The translations under genes and the position numbers were made by a program. Positions 19,153 through 27,988 of a DNA stretch of 64,000 bases are shown piece by piece. Source of the DNA: Saprospiraceae bacterium (GTDB lineage Bacteria; Bacteroidota; Bacteroidia; Chitinophagales; Saprospiraceae). The notes below the pieces were generated by a model. That model saw only the letters and a program-made list of their open reading frames with translations, was not told where the DNA came from and ran no database searches. The number at the start of each line of letters is the position of its first letter. The stretch's first letter is position 1. Location: NCBI GenBank assembly GCA_016714985.1, contig JADKBS010000006.1, forward strand, positions 124,001 through 188,000, read 5' to 3'.

Positions 19153-20196
19153 ATGAATAAAGCATTCCTGTCGTTCCTTTTCACCTGCTTATTCGGCCAC
19201 GTATTCGGCCAGCAAGCCAGCAGTGGTGCCAAACCCGCCAAGTCCTGCGAAGTCTATTTCGACTTCGGCAAACACTACCTCCGGCCCGCTGCCGATTCGG
19301 TGCTGGCGCAATTGGTCGGCTTTGCCAAAGGCAAGGAGAGTTTCACCATCCGCATCACGGCGCATACGGACAGCATCGGTTCGTTGGCCAATAACCTGGC
19401 GCTTTCCGAACGGCGGGCGAACGTCGTCAAAGGTTTTTTGGTGAAAAATGGCATAGCAGACAGCCTCATCAGCTTTGCTTATTTCGGGGAGAAAACGCCC
19501 GCCACCTTTAACGCTACCGAAGAAGGCCGCCAGCGCAACCGCCGGGCCACGGTGGAGGTGCTGATGCCTGTACCGATGGCATTGATAGAGGGGCAGGTTA
19601 CAGACGAAAAGACTGGGCTGCCGCTTGTCGCAGATGTGGTTTTCAGGTCGAAGGACGTCTCTGACACCATTCAAACTGGCGCAGATGGCCTGTTCCGCAA
19701 AACGGTGCCTATCGGTACGGTTTTGGGCATTGATGCTTACGCCCGCTGCTATTTCCTGAAAACGGAAATGGTGAAAGCCGATAAAAAAGCGAAGTCAGTG
19801 CCCATGCCGCTCCGCCCGGCCAAGGCGGGTTCCGTGGCGGATATTGACAACCTTTATTTTGTTGGAAACCAGCCCGTATTACTGGAAGCGTCAAAGCCAG
19901 AACTGCCCAAAATCCTCCGCTTTATGCAGCAAAACCCTTCCATGAAAATCGAAATAGCAGGGCACGTCAACCGGCCAAATTCCCCGCCCGTCAGCACAAC
20001 GAGTTGGGATTTCAAACTCTCCGAAGATAGGGCGAAGACCGTTCATGGCTATCTCTTGGAAAACGGCATTGCCGCCGACCGTATCAGTTGGAAAGGCTTT
20101 GGGAACCATGAGATGGTGTTTCCGAGGGCCATGGAAGAAGTGCAGCAGGCGAAAAACAGGAGGGTTGAGCTTCGGGTGCTGGAAGGGTGTGAGTGA
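19153..20196 (+). CDS. OmpA-family outer-membrane protein with two peptidoglycan-binding domains
   Basis: Encodes 347 residues with a signal peptide (MNKAFLSFLFTCLFGHVFGQ). The first OmpA-C domain (about 30-135) has VYFDFGKHYLRPAADSVL, TAHTDSIGSLANNLALSERR and RQRNRRATVEV. Next is a carboxypeptidase-regulatory-like beta sandwich (about 140-215, IEGQVTDEKTGLPLVADVVF). The second OmpA-C domain (about 230-345) has DNLYFVGNQPVLLEAS, IEIAGHVN, LSEDRAKTVHGYL and AKNRRVELRV. In the second domain the usual HTD motif is replaced by HVN, so its diaminopimelate contacts may differ. It lacks a beta-barrel and is probably a periplasmic/outer-membrane peptidoglycan tether. Confidence 0.88.
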   Translation: MNKAFLSFLFTCLFGHVFGQQASSGAKPAKSCEVYFDFGKHYLRPAADSVLAQLVGFAKGKESFTIRITAHTDSIGSLANNLALSERRANVVKGFLVKNGIADSLISFAYFGEKTPATFNATEEGRQRNRRATVEVLMPVPMALIEGQVTDEKTGLPLVADVVFRSKDVSDTIQTGADGLFRKTVPIGTVLGIDAYARCYFLKTEMVKADKKAKSVPMPLRPAKAGSVADIDNLYFVGNQPVLLEASKPELPKILRFMQQNPSMKIEIAGHVNRPNSPPVSTTSWDFKLSEDRAKTVHGYLLENGIAADRISWKGFGNHEMVFPRAMEEVQQAKNRRVELRVLEGCE

Positions 20197-20235
20197 GGGG
20201 ATTATGGATTTGGGATTGCGGATTGCGGATTGACG
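20196..20235. repeat. GGATTGCGGATT word array
   Basis: Tandem near-copies of GGATTGC (GGATTATGGATTTGGGATTG, then CGGATTGCGGATTGAC) lie directly after the OmpA gene. This is the reverse complement of the word used at 15365-15399 and 22560-22598. Confidence 0.5.
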
Positions 20236-20319
20236 GGGATTGGGCAATTTTGGGGATTATACCTGTCTTGTTGGGATAGTTCAGGTGCAGGGCATTACAT
20301 TTGTAAAAAAATAAAGCAA

Positions 20320-21013
20320 ATGACCTTTAACCTGTTCAAGCGGCTTTTTTTTAGCCTGGTTTTATTTATTTCCATTTCGGTTAATGCCCAGAAAAACCAT
20401 TTTGGTGCGTATTTCGGGCCGACACTTTCTGCGCTTCGCATGGAGCAGTTGAAAGCTTCTGATGTACAGATTGACCCATTCGATTATAAATTCGGCGCTA
20501 CTTTCGGGATATTTGGAACTTTGGGCATCAGCGATAATATCTCCATCAGGGGCGAGTTGAATTACGAGCGGAAAGGAGGCCGGTCGGGCGTGCTGCTTTC
20601 AGATGGGCAAGGAAACCCGCTTCCTGGCAGGCATATTGACGAGCATTTCGATTATTTTCAGGTGCCGGCCTTGTTCCAACTCTCGGCGGGTAAGGATTTC
20701 AAGATGTTCATCCATATCGGTTATGCTTTCGGCTACCTCTTGCACCGAACCGATGAGTTCCCCGGTGAAATCAACGTGGTGATTGAAAACCAACAAGGCC
20801 CCCCAACTCGGTATAAACTTTTCATGCCAGAGACTTACAAAAAAATTGACCATTCTATTGTTGCAGGAATCGGGGCAAGCCCTTTGTTGTCCAATGGGAT
20901 GCGGGTGCAGTTTGGCCTACGTGCCTATAACGGGAAGCTCGACATTGCCAGGGGAAACTTCCTTCGATACCAAAAACTTGTCGGTTGCCCTCCTTTTGGG
21001 GCGTGAATTTTGA
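20320..21013 (+). CDS. Outer-membrane beta-barrel (PorT-like) protein, frameshifted near the C-terminus
   Basis: I start at the ATG at 20320 (MTFNLFKRLFFSLVLFISIS, signal peptide ending VNAQ). The body alternates glycine/aromatic beta strands (HFGAYFGPTLSALRM, ISIRGELNYERKGG) as in Bacteroidota PorT/outer-membrane beta-barrel family proteins of 220-240 residues. Around 20950 the frame needs a one-base change to reach DTKNLSVALLLGREF and the stop at 21013; this ending carries the terminal aromatic Phe that beta-barrels need for BAM recognition, while the unshifted frame ends with an unlikely Cys-Pro-rich tail. The role is unknown; probably a structural or porin-like OMP. Confidence 0.75.
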
Positions 21014-21136
21014 AATGATGTTGGGGAGGTTTAAAAAGGTTTAATTGGGCAAACCCACGAACTCAATTTAACTTTCTAAACCTTCTAAACCGCTTTAAAC
21101 CTTCTAACCTTCTTAACCATCTCCTTCATTTCTACA
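21014..21136. repeat. Spacer with AACCTTCTAAACC word array
   Basis: The spacer carries AGGTTTAAAAAGGTTTAA on the left and several near-copies of TTCTAAACC on the right (21076-21119), so the two halves can pair imperfectly. It ends just before the HlyD-like gene. No promoter is clear. Confidence 0.45.
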
Positions 21137-22432
21137 ATGCCAGACGTTTCCAACATCCGCCTCAACGAGCGCTACGACATAGAGGCGCTCATCGGCAGCC
21201 CGCCTGGGTGGACGCTCCGCTGGGGTCTTACGGCCATGCTCGCTGTGCTGGTGTTGTTGTTGGGCATTGCTCATTTTGTGAGCTACCCTGATGTTGTAGA
21301 GGCAAGGGCATTGTTTACGACCCAAAACCCGCCCATCCGCCTGGCAGCAAAGGCCAGTGGCAAAATTGCGCAGCTAAAAGTGGCCAATGGCCAAGCCGTG
21401 CTGCCCGGACAATTGCTGGCGGTACTCGAAAACCCAGCACGATTGCAGGACGTAACCTTGCTGGATTCCGTTTTGCAAAAAATGCTGCTGGATAAAACGG
21501 CTGCCTACCTTGAGCTGCGGTTGCCATCGGTGATGCAGTTGGGGCCGTTGCAGGCCAGTTTCGCCAATTTTTCCCAAAGCCACCAAGACCTTCGGTACTT
21601 CCTCTCCCAAGACATCAACTTCCAGAAAATCAGCAACTTGCAGCAGCAAATCGAGGACATGCTGGTGCTTAACAAATCGCTTTTTAGGCAAGAAGGCATC
21701 TTAAAGGAAGAGGTGGCTTTGGCACATCAAAATGTGCTCCGTGACAGCCAGCTGCTCACCACGAATGCTATCAGCAGACTGGAGTTTGAAAGAAGCCAAT
21801 CGCAATGGCTGACCAAACGGCGTGAACTGGAGGCATTGCGTTCTGGCACTTCACAGAACAACCTTAGGGTAAGGCAGATGCAGGCCCAAATCCTTGACTT
21901 ACAGCAGGTTCAGTCAGATGGGAAATCTCAGAAACTGCTCGACTTTCAGTCAGAAGTGGAAAAATTAGTCGGCGAAATCACCATTTGGAAGCAGACCTAT
22001 TTGATGGAAGCCCCAGTAGGCGGCGAAGTGGCCTTGACCAAGGCTTGGAGCGAACAAATGCAAGTCGAAGAAGGCACAGAGGTGCTGACCATCGTGCCCA
22101 AGGATGGAGCGGGCAGGGTGCTCGCCAAGGCGCTATTGCAGGGCAACCGGTCCGGAAAGGTAAAAGAACAAATGCCCGTCAACATCCGTCTGGATGGCTA
22201 CCCATTCCAAGAGTTTGGCGTGCTGAACGGGACAGTGCAGCGCATTGCCGCAGTGCCCAGCGAACAGGGTTATGAAGTGGAAATAGCCATTCCTGCCGAA
22301 TTGGTAACGAGCTATGGCAAACCCATTCCATTCCGTCAAGAGATGCAGGGCACGGCTCGCATCATTACCGAGAAAAGGAGTTTGCTGCAACGGGTATTGG
22401 ATAAAATCTGGACAGCCTTGGTTGGGGAATGA
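21137..22432 (+). CDS. HlyD-type membrane fusion protein
   Basis: Encodes 431 residues. A single N-terminal TM helix (about 30-52, WGLTAMLAVLVLLLGIAHFV) is followed by a barrel-sandwich lipoyl-like half (IRLAAKASGKIAQLKVANGQ, with VLPGQLLAVLEN), a long alpha-helical hairpin (about 110-280), and the second half lipoyl/beta-barrel region (MEAPVGGEVALTKAWSEQMQ; NIRLDGYPFQEFGVLNGTVQ). This fits the periplasmic adaptor of type I secretion/ABC exporters. In Bacteroidota such adaptors usually pair with a peptidase-containing ABC transporter; none is in the window, so its partner is elsewhere. Confidence 0.85.
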   Translation: MPDVSNIRLNERYDIEALIGSPPGWTLRWGLTAMLAVLVLLLGIAHFVSYPDVVEARALFTTQNPPIRLAAKASGKIAQLKVANGQAVLPGQLLAVLENPARLQDVTLLDSVLQKMLLDKTAAYLELRLPSVMQLGPLQASFANFSQSHQDLRYFLSQDINFQKISNLQQQIEDMLVLNKSLFRQEGILKEEVALAHQNVLRDSQLLTTNAISRLEFERSQSQWLTKRRELEALRSGTSQNNLRVRQMQAQILDLQQVQSDGKSQKLLDFQSEVEKLVGEITIWKQTYLMEAPVGGEVALTKAWSEQMQVEEGTEVLTIVPKDGAGRVLAKALLQGNRSGKVKEQMPVNIRLDGYPFQEFGVLNGTVQRIAAVPSEQGYEVEIAIPAELVTSYGKPIPFRQEMQGTARIITEKRSLLQRVLDKIWTALVGE

Positions 22433-22600
22433 GTGCTCATGCTGTTTTCCTTTGTATTTCGTGGATAAATAAACTGCCTTCATCTATTCCTTGTTCTTTG
22501 GTTTGGTATAATACCTCATCTTAGAGCCACTAAATTGAAAAAGGTCTGCTGTTTTTGCGGTTGATTATCCGCAATCTGCAATCCGCAATCCGCAATCAAT
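22433..22600. repeat. Spacer with AATCCGC word array before the permease start
   Basis: At 22560-22598 tandem copies of GCAATCCGC/GCAATCTGC lead directly to the ATG at 22601. This is the same word as at 15365-15399. No promoter motif is evident, so the permease could be co-transcribed with the upstream adaptor. Confidence 0.45.
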
Positions 22601-23860
22601 ATGCGAGTCATTCTACGAATATTTGCAGAAAGCACCCTCCAAGCTTGGAGCCAGTTGACTGGTAACAAGCTCCGCAGTTTCCTTTCCTTACTGGGCATCA
22701 CCATTGGTATTTTTTGCATCATTGCCATTCAGGCAGCGGTCAACTCCATGCAAGACAACGTCATGGGCAGTTTGGACAAGCTTGGCGACGATGTCATCTA
22801 CGTTTCCAAGCAATCTTGGACGGAAGACCCCCATACTAATTACTGGAAGTACGAGCGCCGCCCCGACCCCAGCTATGAAGACTTGATGGCCATCAAAGCC
22901 AAAGTGAAGGATGCCGCCGCTGCCGACTTGCACCTATTTGTTGGTTTGAAGACATTGAAATACCGTTCCAATTCGGTTGAACGGGTATTTTGCGTAGCAA
23001 CGACTTACGATATGGACGAAATCTTCAAGCCAGAATACCATAAAGGACGATATTACACCGCTACGGAGTATCACTACGGAATGAATAAGGTGATGATTGG
23101 CTACAAAGTAGCGGAAGCTTTGTTTGCTGGGATCGAACCCATTGGGAAAAAAATCACGATGGGTGGCCGTGACATGGAAGTGATTGGTGTTTTCAAGAAA
23201 TCAGGGAAAGATCTCATCAATATCATGGATTTCGACAATGCGGTCATGATTGGTTATGAGTTGGCGAAAAAAGTCGCAAATGTTAAGGCCGAAAATCTAT
23301 GGGGCTCCTCCTTGCAAGTGAAGGCTGTTGAAGGCGTTTCCGTCGAAAAGGTGAAGGATGAAATAACAGGGACTTTGCGTACAGAACGCCACCTCAAACC
23401 AAGGGAGGAGGATAACTTTTCGCTCAATACCATGTCTATACTTGCCAAACTGCTAGGAAACGTCTTTGGTGTATTGAACCTCGTGGGCATTGTCATTGGC
23501 AGTTTCGCCATTCTTGTGGGCATGGTAAGCGTGGCCAATATCATGTTTGTTTCTGTGAAGGAACGCACCAATATCATTGGTATCAAAAAAGCCCTCGGAG
23601 CCAAAAGTTGGGTAATTCTACTGGAGTTTTTGGTAGAATCCATCATCCTTTGCATCATTGGGGGAGCCTTGGGGCTGGTCTTTGTTTATGCCCTGATTGC
23701 TGCACTCAAAAACGCATTGCCATTCCCCATTTATGTTGACCTTGCCAATATTGGGTGGGGCTTTTTCATATCCATTGCCGTTGGAATCATCGCTGGTCTT
23801 TTGCCAGCCAACAGGGCCGCCAAAATGGATCCAGTGGTAGCCATCCGACAGGGGGCTTGA
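22601..23860 (+). CDS. MacB-type ABC transporter permease
   Basis: Encodes 419 residues. TM1 follows a short cytoplasmic N-terminus (NKLRSFLSLLGITIGIFCII), then a large periplasmic MacB_PCD domain (about 45-285), then the FtsX-like C-terminal domain with three TM helices (IVIGSFAILVGMVSVANIMF; VKERTNIIGIKKALGAKSW; LVESIILCIIGG; GLLPANRAAKMDPVVAIRQG). The last motif is the classic MacB end. Such permeases act with an ATPase and often an adaptor to move substrates or transmit force across the envelope. The preceding gene is an adaptor-like protein, but no ATPase gene is adjacent. Confidence 0.92.
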   Translation: MRVILRIFAESTLQAWSQLTGNKLRSFLSLLGITIGIFCIIAIQAAVNSMQDNVMGSLDKLGDDVIYVSKQSWTEDPHTNYWKYERRPDPSYEDLMAIKAKVKDAAAADLHLFVGLKTLKYRSNSVERVFCVATTYDMDEIFKPEYHKGRYYTATEYHYGMNKVMIGYKVAEALFAGIEPIGKKITMGGRDMEVIGVFKKSGKDLINIMDFDNAVMIGYELAKKVANVKAENLWGSSLQVKAVEGVSVEKVKDEITGTLRTERHLKPREEDNFSLNTMSILAKLLGNVFGVLNLVGIVIGSFAILVGMVSVANIMFVSVKERTNIIGIKKALGAKSWVILLEFLVESIILCIIGGALGLVFVYALIAALKNALPFPIYVDLANIGWGFFISIAVGIIAGLLPANRAAKMDPVVAIRQGA

Positions 23861-23865
23861 GTTGG

Positions 23866-24004
23866 CAGTTCGACAGTTGGCAGTCAGTTCGACAGATGTT
23901 TAGTCAGTGCCAAGGTGAACAGCAAGAGACTAGAAGACTTTTGGACTGCAGACTGACTGCCAACTGCCGAGTCAATCGCCAATTTCTAATTTCCCAATTT
24001 CAAT
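23866..24004. repeat. AGTTGGCAGTCAGT inverted repeat and TTTCCCAATTTC words upstream of the riboswitch
   Basis: AGTTGGCAGTCAGT (about 23877-23890) is perfectly complementary to ACTGACTGCCAACT (about 23953-23966). It is followed by TTTCTAATTTCCCAATTTC words that run into the -7 promoter element at 24005. Confidence 0.55.
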
Positions 24005-24012
24005 TACCTTTG
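24005..24012 (+). promoter_or_regulatory. TACCTTTG -7 element for the riboswitch transcript
   Basis: TACCTTTG lies just before the conserved start of the cobalamin riboswitch. The expected -33 position is occupied by the AATTTCCC word array, so no TTG is seen at the usual distance. Confidence 0.55.
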
Positions 24013-24019
24013 CCCCGCT

Positions 24020-24320
24020 ACGGTGATTTTCGGCCCTGCCGACAATCTGAAAAGGGAATCCGGTGAAAATCCGGGACAGTCCCCGCTGCTGTAAGCTCCA
24101 TTTGTTTTTTTGGCGAAAGACCACTGAGCAACTGGGGGGAAATTAGGAAATTGAGAAATTGGGAAATTGCTTCAATGCCAAACGTCCCAATTTCCCAATT
24201 TCCCAATTTCCTGCCTTGCTTGGGAAGGTGCCAAAAAAGGAGCAAGTCAGAAGACCTGCCATAGCGTATTTCTCAATCGGGCTTTCGGAGGAAAAGCCAG
24301 GGAAGAAACGCTGTAAACCG
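24020..24320 (+). promoter_or_regulatory. Cobalamin (AdoCbl) riboswitch
   Basis: The core reads AAAAGGGAATCCGGTGAAAA (24050-24069) then TCCGGGACAGTCCCCGCTGC and TGTAAGC, the canonical P3-P5 sequence of cobalamin riboswitches. Later parts are ACCACTGAGCAA (24119-24130), GGGAAGGTGCC (24224-24234) and the B12 box AGTCAGAAGACCTGCC (24245-24260). It precedes a BtuB-like receptor gene by about 85 nt, as expected: B12 binding should shut off expression of the receptor. The peripheral arm between the ACTGAGCAA and GGGAAGG segments is greatly enlarged by an inserted word array (24133-24211). GAAGAAACGC (24302-24311) pairs with GCGTATTTC and may belong to the expression platform. Confidence 0.92.
24133..24211 (+). 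repeat. GGAAATT/AATTTCC hairpin array inside the riboswitch
   Basis: Words GGAAATTAGGAAATTGAG and AAATTGGGAAATTG on the left pair with CCCAATTTCCCAATTTCCC on the right, giving a long hairpin within a peripheral arm of the cobalamin riboswitch. The same word, in one orientation, occurs just upstream of the promoter at about 23981-24003. Confidence 0.75.
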
Positions 24321-24404
24321 TAGCCACTGGCTTGATTTTCAGGGCTTTACCTGCCTATTCGTTTCCGACCTGCTTTTACTTTTGCCCACCATCGGCAGGT
24401 AGTT

Positions 24405-26294
24405 TTGGCAAAATCCATCTATCTTTTTTTCTTTTTCTTTTTGCTGTCACAAACATGGGTGCTTGCACAATCCGATAGCCTCTTGCCATTGCCGATGGTA
24501 GAGGTCGTTGCCACCTCTTTGCGGCATGCACAGCCGGGAAGTTTTGTGGAGAAATGGTCTGGAGAGGATTTGACCATGCATCAAGGCACATCGGTCGCCG
24601 AATTTTTGCATCAAAAAGCTGGAATTTACCTAAAAAGTTACGGCCTCGGAAGCCTTGCCACCACGGCTATTCGAGGGGCAAGCGCCAGCCAGACTGTTGT
24701 CCTTTGGAACGGCTTGCCAGTCCAAAGCCCCATGCTGGGCTTGCTTGACTGGTCGTTGTTGCCTCTCCAATTCACTGACGAGGTGAGTTTCCAGCACGGC
24801 GGCAACTCGGCGGCATGGGGCAGTGGTGCCATTGGCGGCGCCGTGCTAATGGACAATCTGCCACAATTTGACAAGGGGCTTTACGGGAAAATACAGGCTG
24901 GGCTTGGCAGTTTTGGTTGGCAGCACCAGGCCTTGAACCTCGGTCATGGCGGTAAAAAATGGGCTTTCTCCAGTCGTTTTTTCCATCAAAAAGCCGAGAA
25001 CGACTTTCCATACCGACCCGCCGCTGGCTTGCCCGAAAATAAGATGACCAACGCCCAGCAATGGCGTTATGGACAAATGATTTCTGCGCATTGGCGGCCA
25101 AACGGCCAGCACTTGTTTGGCCTGATGGTTTGGTGGCAAAAAGCCGATCGCCATATCCCTCCCACGATTGTCCAAAACATCAGCGAAGCGAAGTTGGTGG
25201 ACAACCAACTGCGCAATGCGCTCACTTGGGAACATTTGGTAGGAAAAAATGCCTGGTCGGCAAAGGCGGCTTTTTTCCACGACAACAACCGCTACCTCGA
25301 TTCTTACAACAAGATTCGGAATGACAACAGGTTCTGGACGGGGATTTCTGAAATAAACTACAATAGAACCCTTAGTGCTGTTACCAGGTTGTCGTTCTCT
25401 CTCAATCACCAGTTGACACAGGCCCAGACCAAGAATTATGGCGAGGCTCGACGTCGCAACCAAGCGGCTCTTTATGCTTCCTTGCGTCATCACTTAGGGC
25501 GGTGGTCGGGCCACTTGGATGTCCGAATGGAATTGGCAGATAAGCAGGTTTTGCCTTTCACGCCCTCCTTTGGCGTGGACTGGTCACCTTGGGCTTGGCT
25601 AAAAATCGGGGCGAAAATTGGACGCCATTTCCGGCTACCCACCCTCAACGACCTGCACTGGCGGCCCGGTGGCAACCCTGACCTGAATCCAGAATCGGGC
25701 TGGAGCGAGGAACTTAACCTCCGTTTTTTCAAAAAAGCAAAAGGCCAGGATTTCAGCCTTGCCACTTCCGTTTATAACCGCAATATCAAGAACTGGATAC
25801 AATGGCGACCTGTCGAAGGCCAGCCAATCTGGTCGGCGTCCAATATTGCAGGTGTGAAGAGTAGGGGAGTTGAGGCCCGTGCGCATTGGGCTTTAGAGCA
25901 GGGTTCGTGGCAGTGTCGGCTTGACCTTGGCTATGACCATGTGCGTTCTACGCATCAAGCTGCACTTGCTATTCCGAAAATCGAGAAGGGGCAACAATTG
26001 TACTATGTTCCTGAAAATCAAGGGTTTGTTGGTGGTGAAATAGGGTGGGGTGGAGCAACCCTCGCTTACCGCCATCAGTTTACCGATGCCGTTTTGACCG
26101 ACTTGGGATTGTTGTCAGGCTACCACATAGGCACGGCAAGGGTTAGTTATGACGCAATGGTTTTTGCTCAAAAAGCCGATTTCCATTTTTCCATCGAAAA
26201 TATTTGGGACACCAGCTATCAAGTCATTGAGCGAAGACCAATGCCGGGCAGGACGTGGCAGTTGGGGGTTGCAATCGAATTTGCAAAGCATTGA
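24405..26294 (+). CDS. btuB: TonB-dependent receptor, probable vitamin B12 receptor (BtuB-like)
   Basis: Encodes about 629 residues. No ATG precedes the signal peptide, so the TTG at 24405 (MAKSIYLFFFFFLLSQTWVL) is the best start. The plug domain spans about 30-140 (VEVVATSLRHA; GSLATTAIRGASASQTVVLW; GAIGGAVLMDNLPQ) and the remaining part is a 22-strand barrel ending in an aromatic-rich strand (RTWQLGVAIEF). The cobalamin riboswitch upstream strongly supports corrinoid uptake: the receptor would bind B12 outside and import it with energy from TonB, two copies of which are encoded in this window. The following DUF4465 gene supports the same role. Confidence 0.88.
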   Translation: MAKSIYLFFFFFLLSQTWVLAQSDSLLPLPMVEVVATSLRHAQPGSFVEKWSGEDLTMHQGTSVAEFLHQKAGIYLKSYGLGSLATTAIRGASASQTVVLWNGLPVQSPMLGLLDWSLLPLQFTDEVSFQHGGNSAAWGSGAIGGAVLMDNLPQFDKGLYGKIQAGLGSFGWQHQALNLGHGGKKWAFSSRFFHQKAENDFPYRPAAGLPENKMTNAQQWRYGQMISAHWRPNGQHLFGLMVWWQKADRHIPPTIVQNISEAKLVDNQLRNALTWEHLVGKNAWSAKAAFFHDNNRYLDSYNKIRNDNRFWTGISEINYNRTLSAVTRLSFSLNHQLTQAQTKNYGEARRRNQAALYASLRHHLGRWSGHLDVRMELADKQVLPFTPSFGVDWSPWAWLKIGAKIGRHFRLPTLNDLHWRPGGNPDLNPESGWSEELNLRFFKKAKGQDFSLATSVYNRNIKNWIQWRPVEGQPIWSASNIAGVKSRGVEARAHWALEQGSWQCRLDLGYDHVRSTHQAALAIPKIEKGQQLYYVPENQGFVGGEIGWGGATLAYRHQFTDAVLTDLGLLSGYHIGTARVSYDAMVFAQKADFHFSIENIWDTSYQVIERRPMPGRTWQLGVAIEFAKH

Positions 26295-26325
26295 AATTCA
26301 ACAACTTAAACAACTTAATCATTTT

Positions 26326-27300
26326 ATGAAATCACTTTACCTTTTAGTTTTCTTGTTTTTTTCAACGAGGTTGTTGGCACAATCCACGGCTGATTTTGAA
26401 AACTTCAACTTGCCCATCGGCAGCTTTGACAATAACGCAAACGATACGGGCTTTTTCTTCAGCGGTGATATCTCAATACCCAACGACTATGTGGACGACC
26501 CTAATTTCTCCTACTGGAACGGTTGGGCGATTTCTTCCATGACGGATGTGACGACACCTGGTTTTGCCAACGAGTACAGTTGTATTGCTGGAAGTGGGGT
26601 GAATGGTTCTGGCACCTATGCGTTGGGCTATGTTTTCGGCAGCGCAAACATGTACTTGTCGGGCAGTACACAAGGCAAGATAGTGCAGAGCCTTTATCTC
26701 AACAACAGCACTTTTGCCTATTTGAGCATGTTGAACGGGGATGCGTTTGCCAAGAAATTTGGAGGGGCGAGCGGCAACGACCCCGATTTTTTCAAGCTTA
26801 CCATCCGAAAGACGCTCAATGGCCAAGTTGGAGCGGACTCCGTGGAATTCTACCTTGCCGACTATCGCTTTGCTAACAACGATCAGGACTATATTATTAA
26901 AGATTGGACTTACCTCGACCTTAGCCCGCTTGGGGAAGCCGATTTTATTGAGTTTTACTTGTCTTCCTCCGATGTTGGAGCATTCGGCATGAACACGCCA
27001 GCTTATTTCTGCATGGACAATGTGACGACTACAAGCCTCACCCCTGTTGCGCAGCAATTGGATAGCAAGCTTGATTTTAAGGTTTGGCCAAATCCTACTG
27101 CGCATACGCTCTTGCTTAAATGGGACGAGGTGATTCCTGCTACAGCCACTATTTCAACGGCTTATGGACAGGTCATCAAGCAGTTTGAAATAGTGCCAGG
27201 TCAAAACAGCTTTAATGTATCGGATTTGCCGTCTGGCGTGTTTACTTTGCAGGTGAGTTTTGAGGGGCAGGTTGCTTCGCAAAAATTCATCAAGCAATAA
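26326..27300 (+). CDS. DUF4465-like secreted protein with T9SS sorting signal, B12 locus partner
   Basis: Encodes 324 residues from the ATG at 26326 (MKSLYLLVFLFFSTRLLAQS, signal peptide); a longer frame overlapping the receptor gene is not needed. The body (about 20-235) matches the DUF4465 pattern: SYWNGWAISSMTDVTTPGFA, then YALGYVFGSANMYLSG and the YLADYRFAN segment. The last 75 residues are a type A T9SS sorting domain (VWPNPTAHTLLLKWD and a closing FTLQVSFEGQVASQKFIKQ). It starts 31 nt after the receptor and should be under the same riboswitch. DUF4465-type proteins are recurrent in Bacteroidota corrinoid-uptake loci, where surface B12-binding proteins work with BtuB; direct B12 binding here is inference. 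Confidence 0.8.
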   Translation: MKSLYLLVFLFFSTRLLAQSTADFENFNLPIGSFDNNANDTGFFFSGDISIPNDYVDDPNFSYWNGWAISSMTDVTTPGFANEYSCIAGSGVNGSGTYALGYVFGSANMYLSGSTQGKIVQSLYLNNSTFAYLSMLNGDAFAKKFGGASGNDPDFFKLTIRKTLNGQVGADSVEFYLADYRFANNDQDYIIKDWTYLDLSPLGEADFIEFYLSSSDVGAFGMNTPAYFCMDNVTTTSLTPVAQQLDSKLDFKVWPNPTAHTLLLKWDEVIPATATISTAYGQVIKQFEIVPGQNSFNVSDLPSGVFTLQVSFEGQVASQKFIKQ

Positions 27301-27988
27301 ATGGCAACATCGAGTACCAAACCAAAAAAATACCCTCCTGCCCTCAGGCGAAAGGCTGCCGAGATTGGCCACCATCCTTGACAGCCTTTACCCTGAGACA
27401 CCCATCCCGCTCGAACATGCCGACAATTATACACTGTTGGTAGCGGTGCTGCTCTCTGCCCAGTGTACGGATGTAAGGGTTAACCAAGTGACGCCCATCC
27501 TGTTTGCCAAGGCCAACAACCCGGCTGATATGGTGAAACTGGACGTAAAGGAAATCGAAGGCATCATTAGGCCATGCGGACTCGCACCCCGTAAATCCCA
27601 GGCCATTTTTGGCCTTTCGAACATCCTGCTTGAAAAATACGATGGCCAAGTCCCCAACGATTGGGAGGCATTGGAAGCCCTTCCGGGCGTGGGGCACAAG
27701 ACAGCATCCGTGGTGATGTCGCAAGGCTTTGGCGTGCCGGCCTTCCCAGTGGACACCCATATCCATCGGCTTGCCGAGCGATGGGGGTTGAGCAGTGGTA
27801 AAAACGTGGAAGAAACCGAGCGGGATTTGAAGGCGCTGTTCGCTGAAAACACTTGGAACAAGTTGCACCTGCAAATCATTTTCTATGGGCGAGAACATTG
27901 CCCAGCAAGAGGTCATGATACTGCTAAATGCTTGATTTGCAGTAAGTATGGCGTAAATCAAAAAGGTACTAGAGCCAGTTTTATATGA
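27301..27988 (+). CDS. nth: Endonuclease III (DNA glycosylase/AP lyase), frameshift near the start
   Basis: The natural start is the ATG at 27301 (MATSSTKPK), which reaches the main frame (TLLPSGERLPRLATILDSLY) only if one A is removed from the A7 run 27324-27330. Without the correction the only in-frame start is at 27260, overlapping the upstream gene. About 228 residues. Helix-hairpin-helix LPGVGHKTASVV carries the catalytic Lys and VDTHIHR the catalytic Asp. The C-terminus has CPARGHDTAKCLIC only, so the usual C-x6-C-x2-C-x5-C [4Fe-4S] ligand set is incomplete. The enzyme removes oxidised pyrimidines. Its stop overlaps cutC by four bases (ATGA). Confidence 0.9.

Noticed and set aside
18899..19165. 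An 88-codon minus-strand frame across the recombinase remnant
   Set aside because: The family sequence is in a different frame; this one is a shadow.
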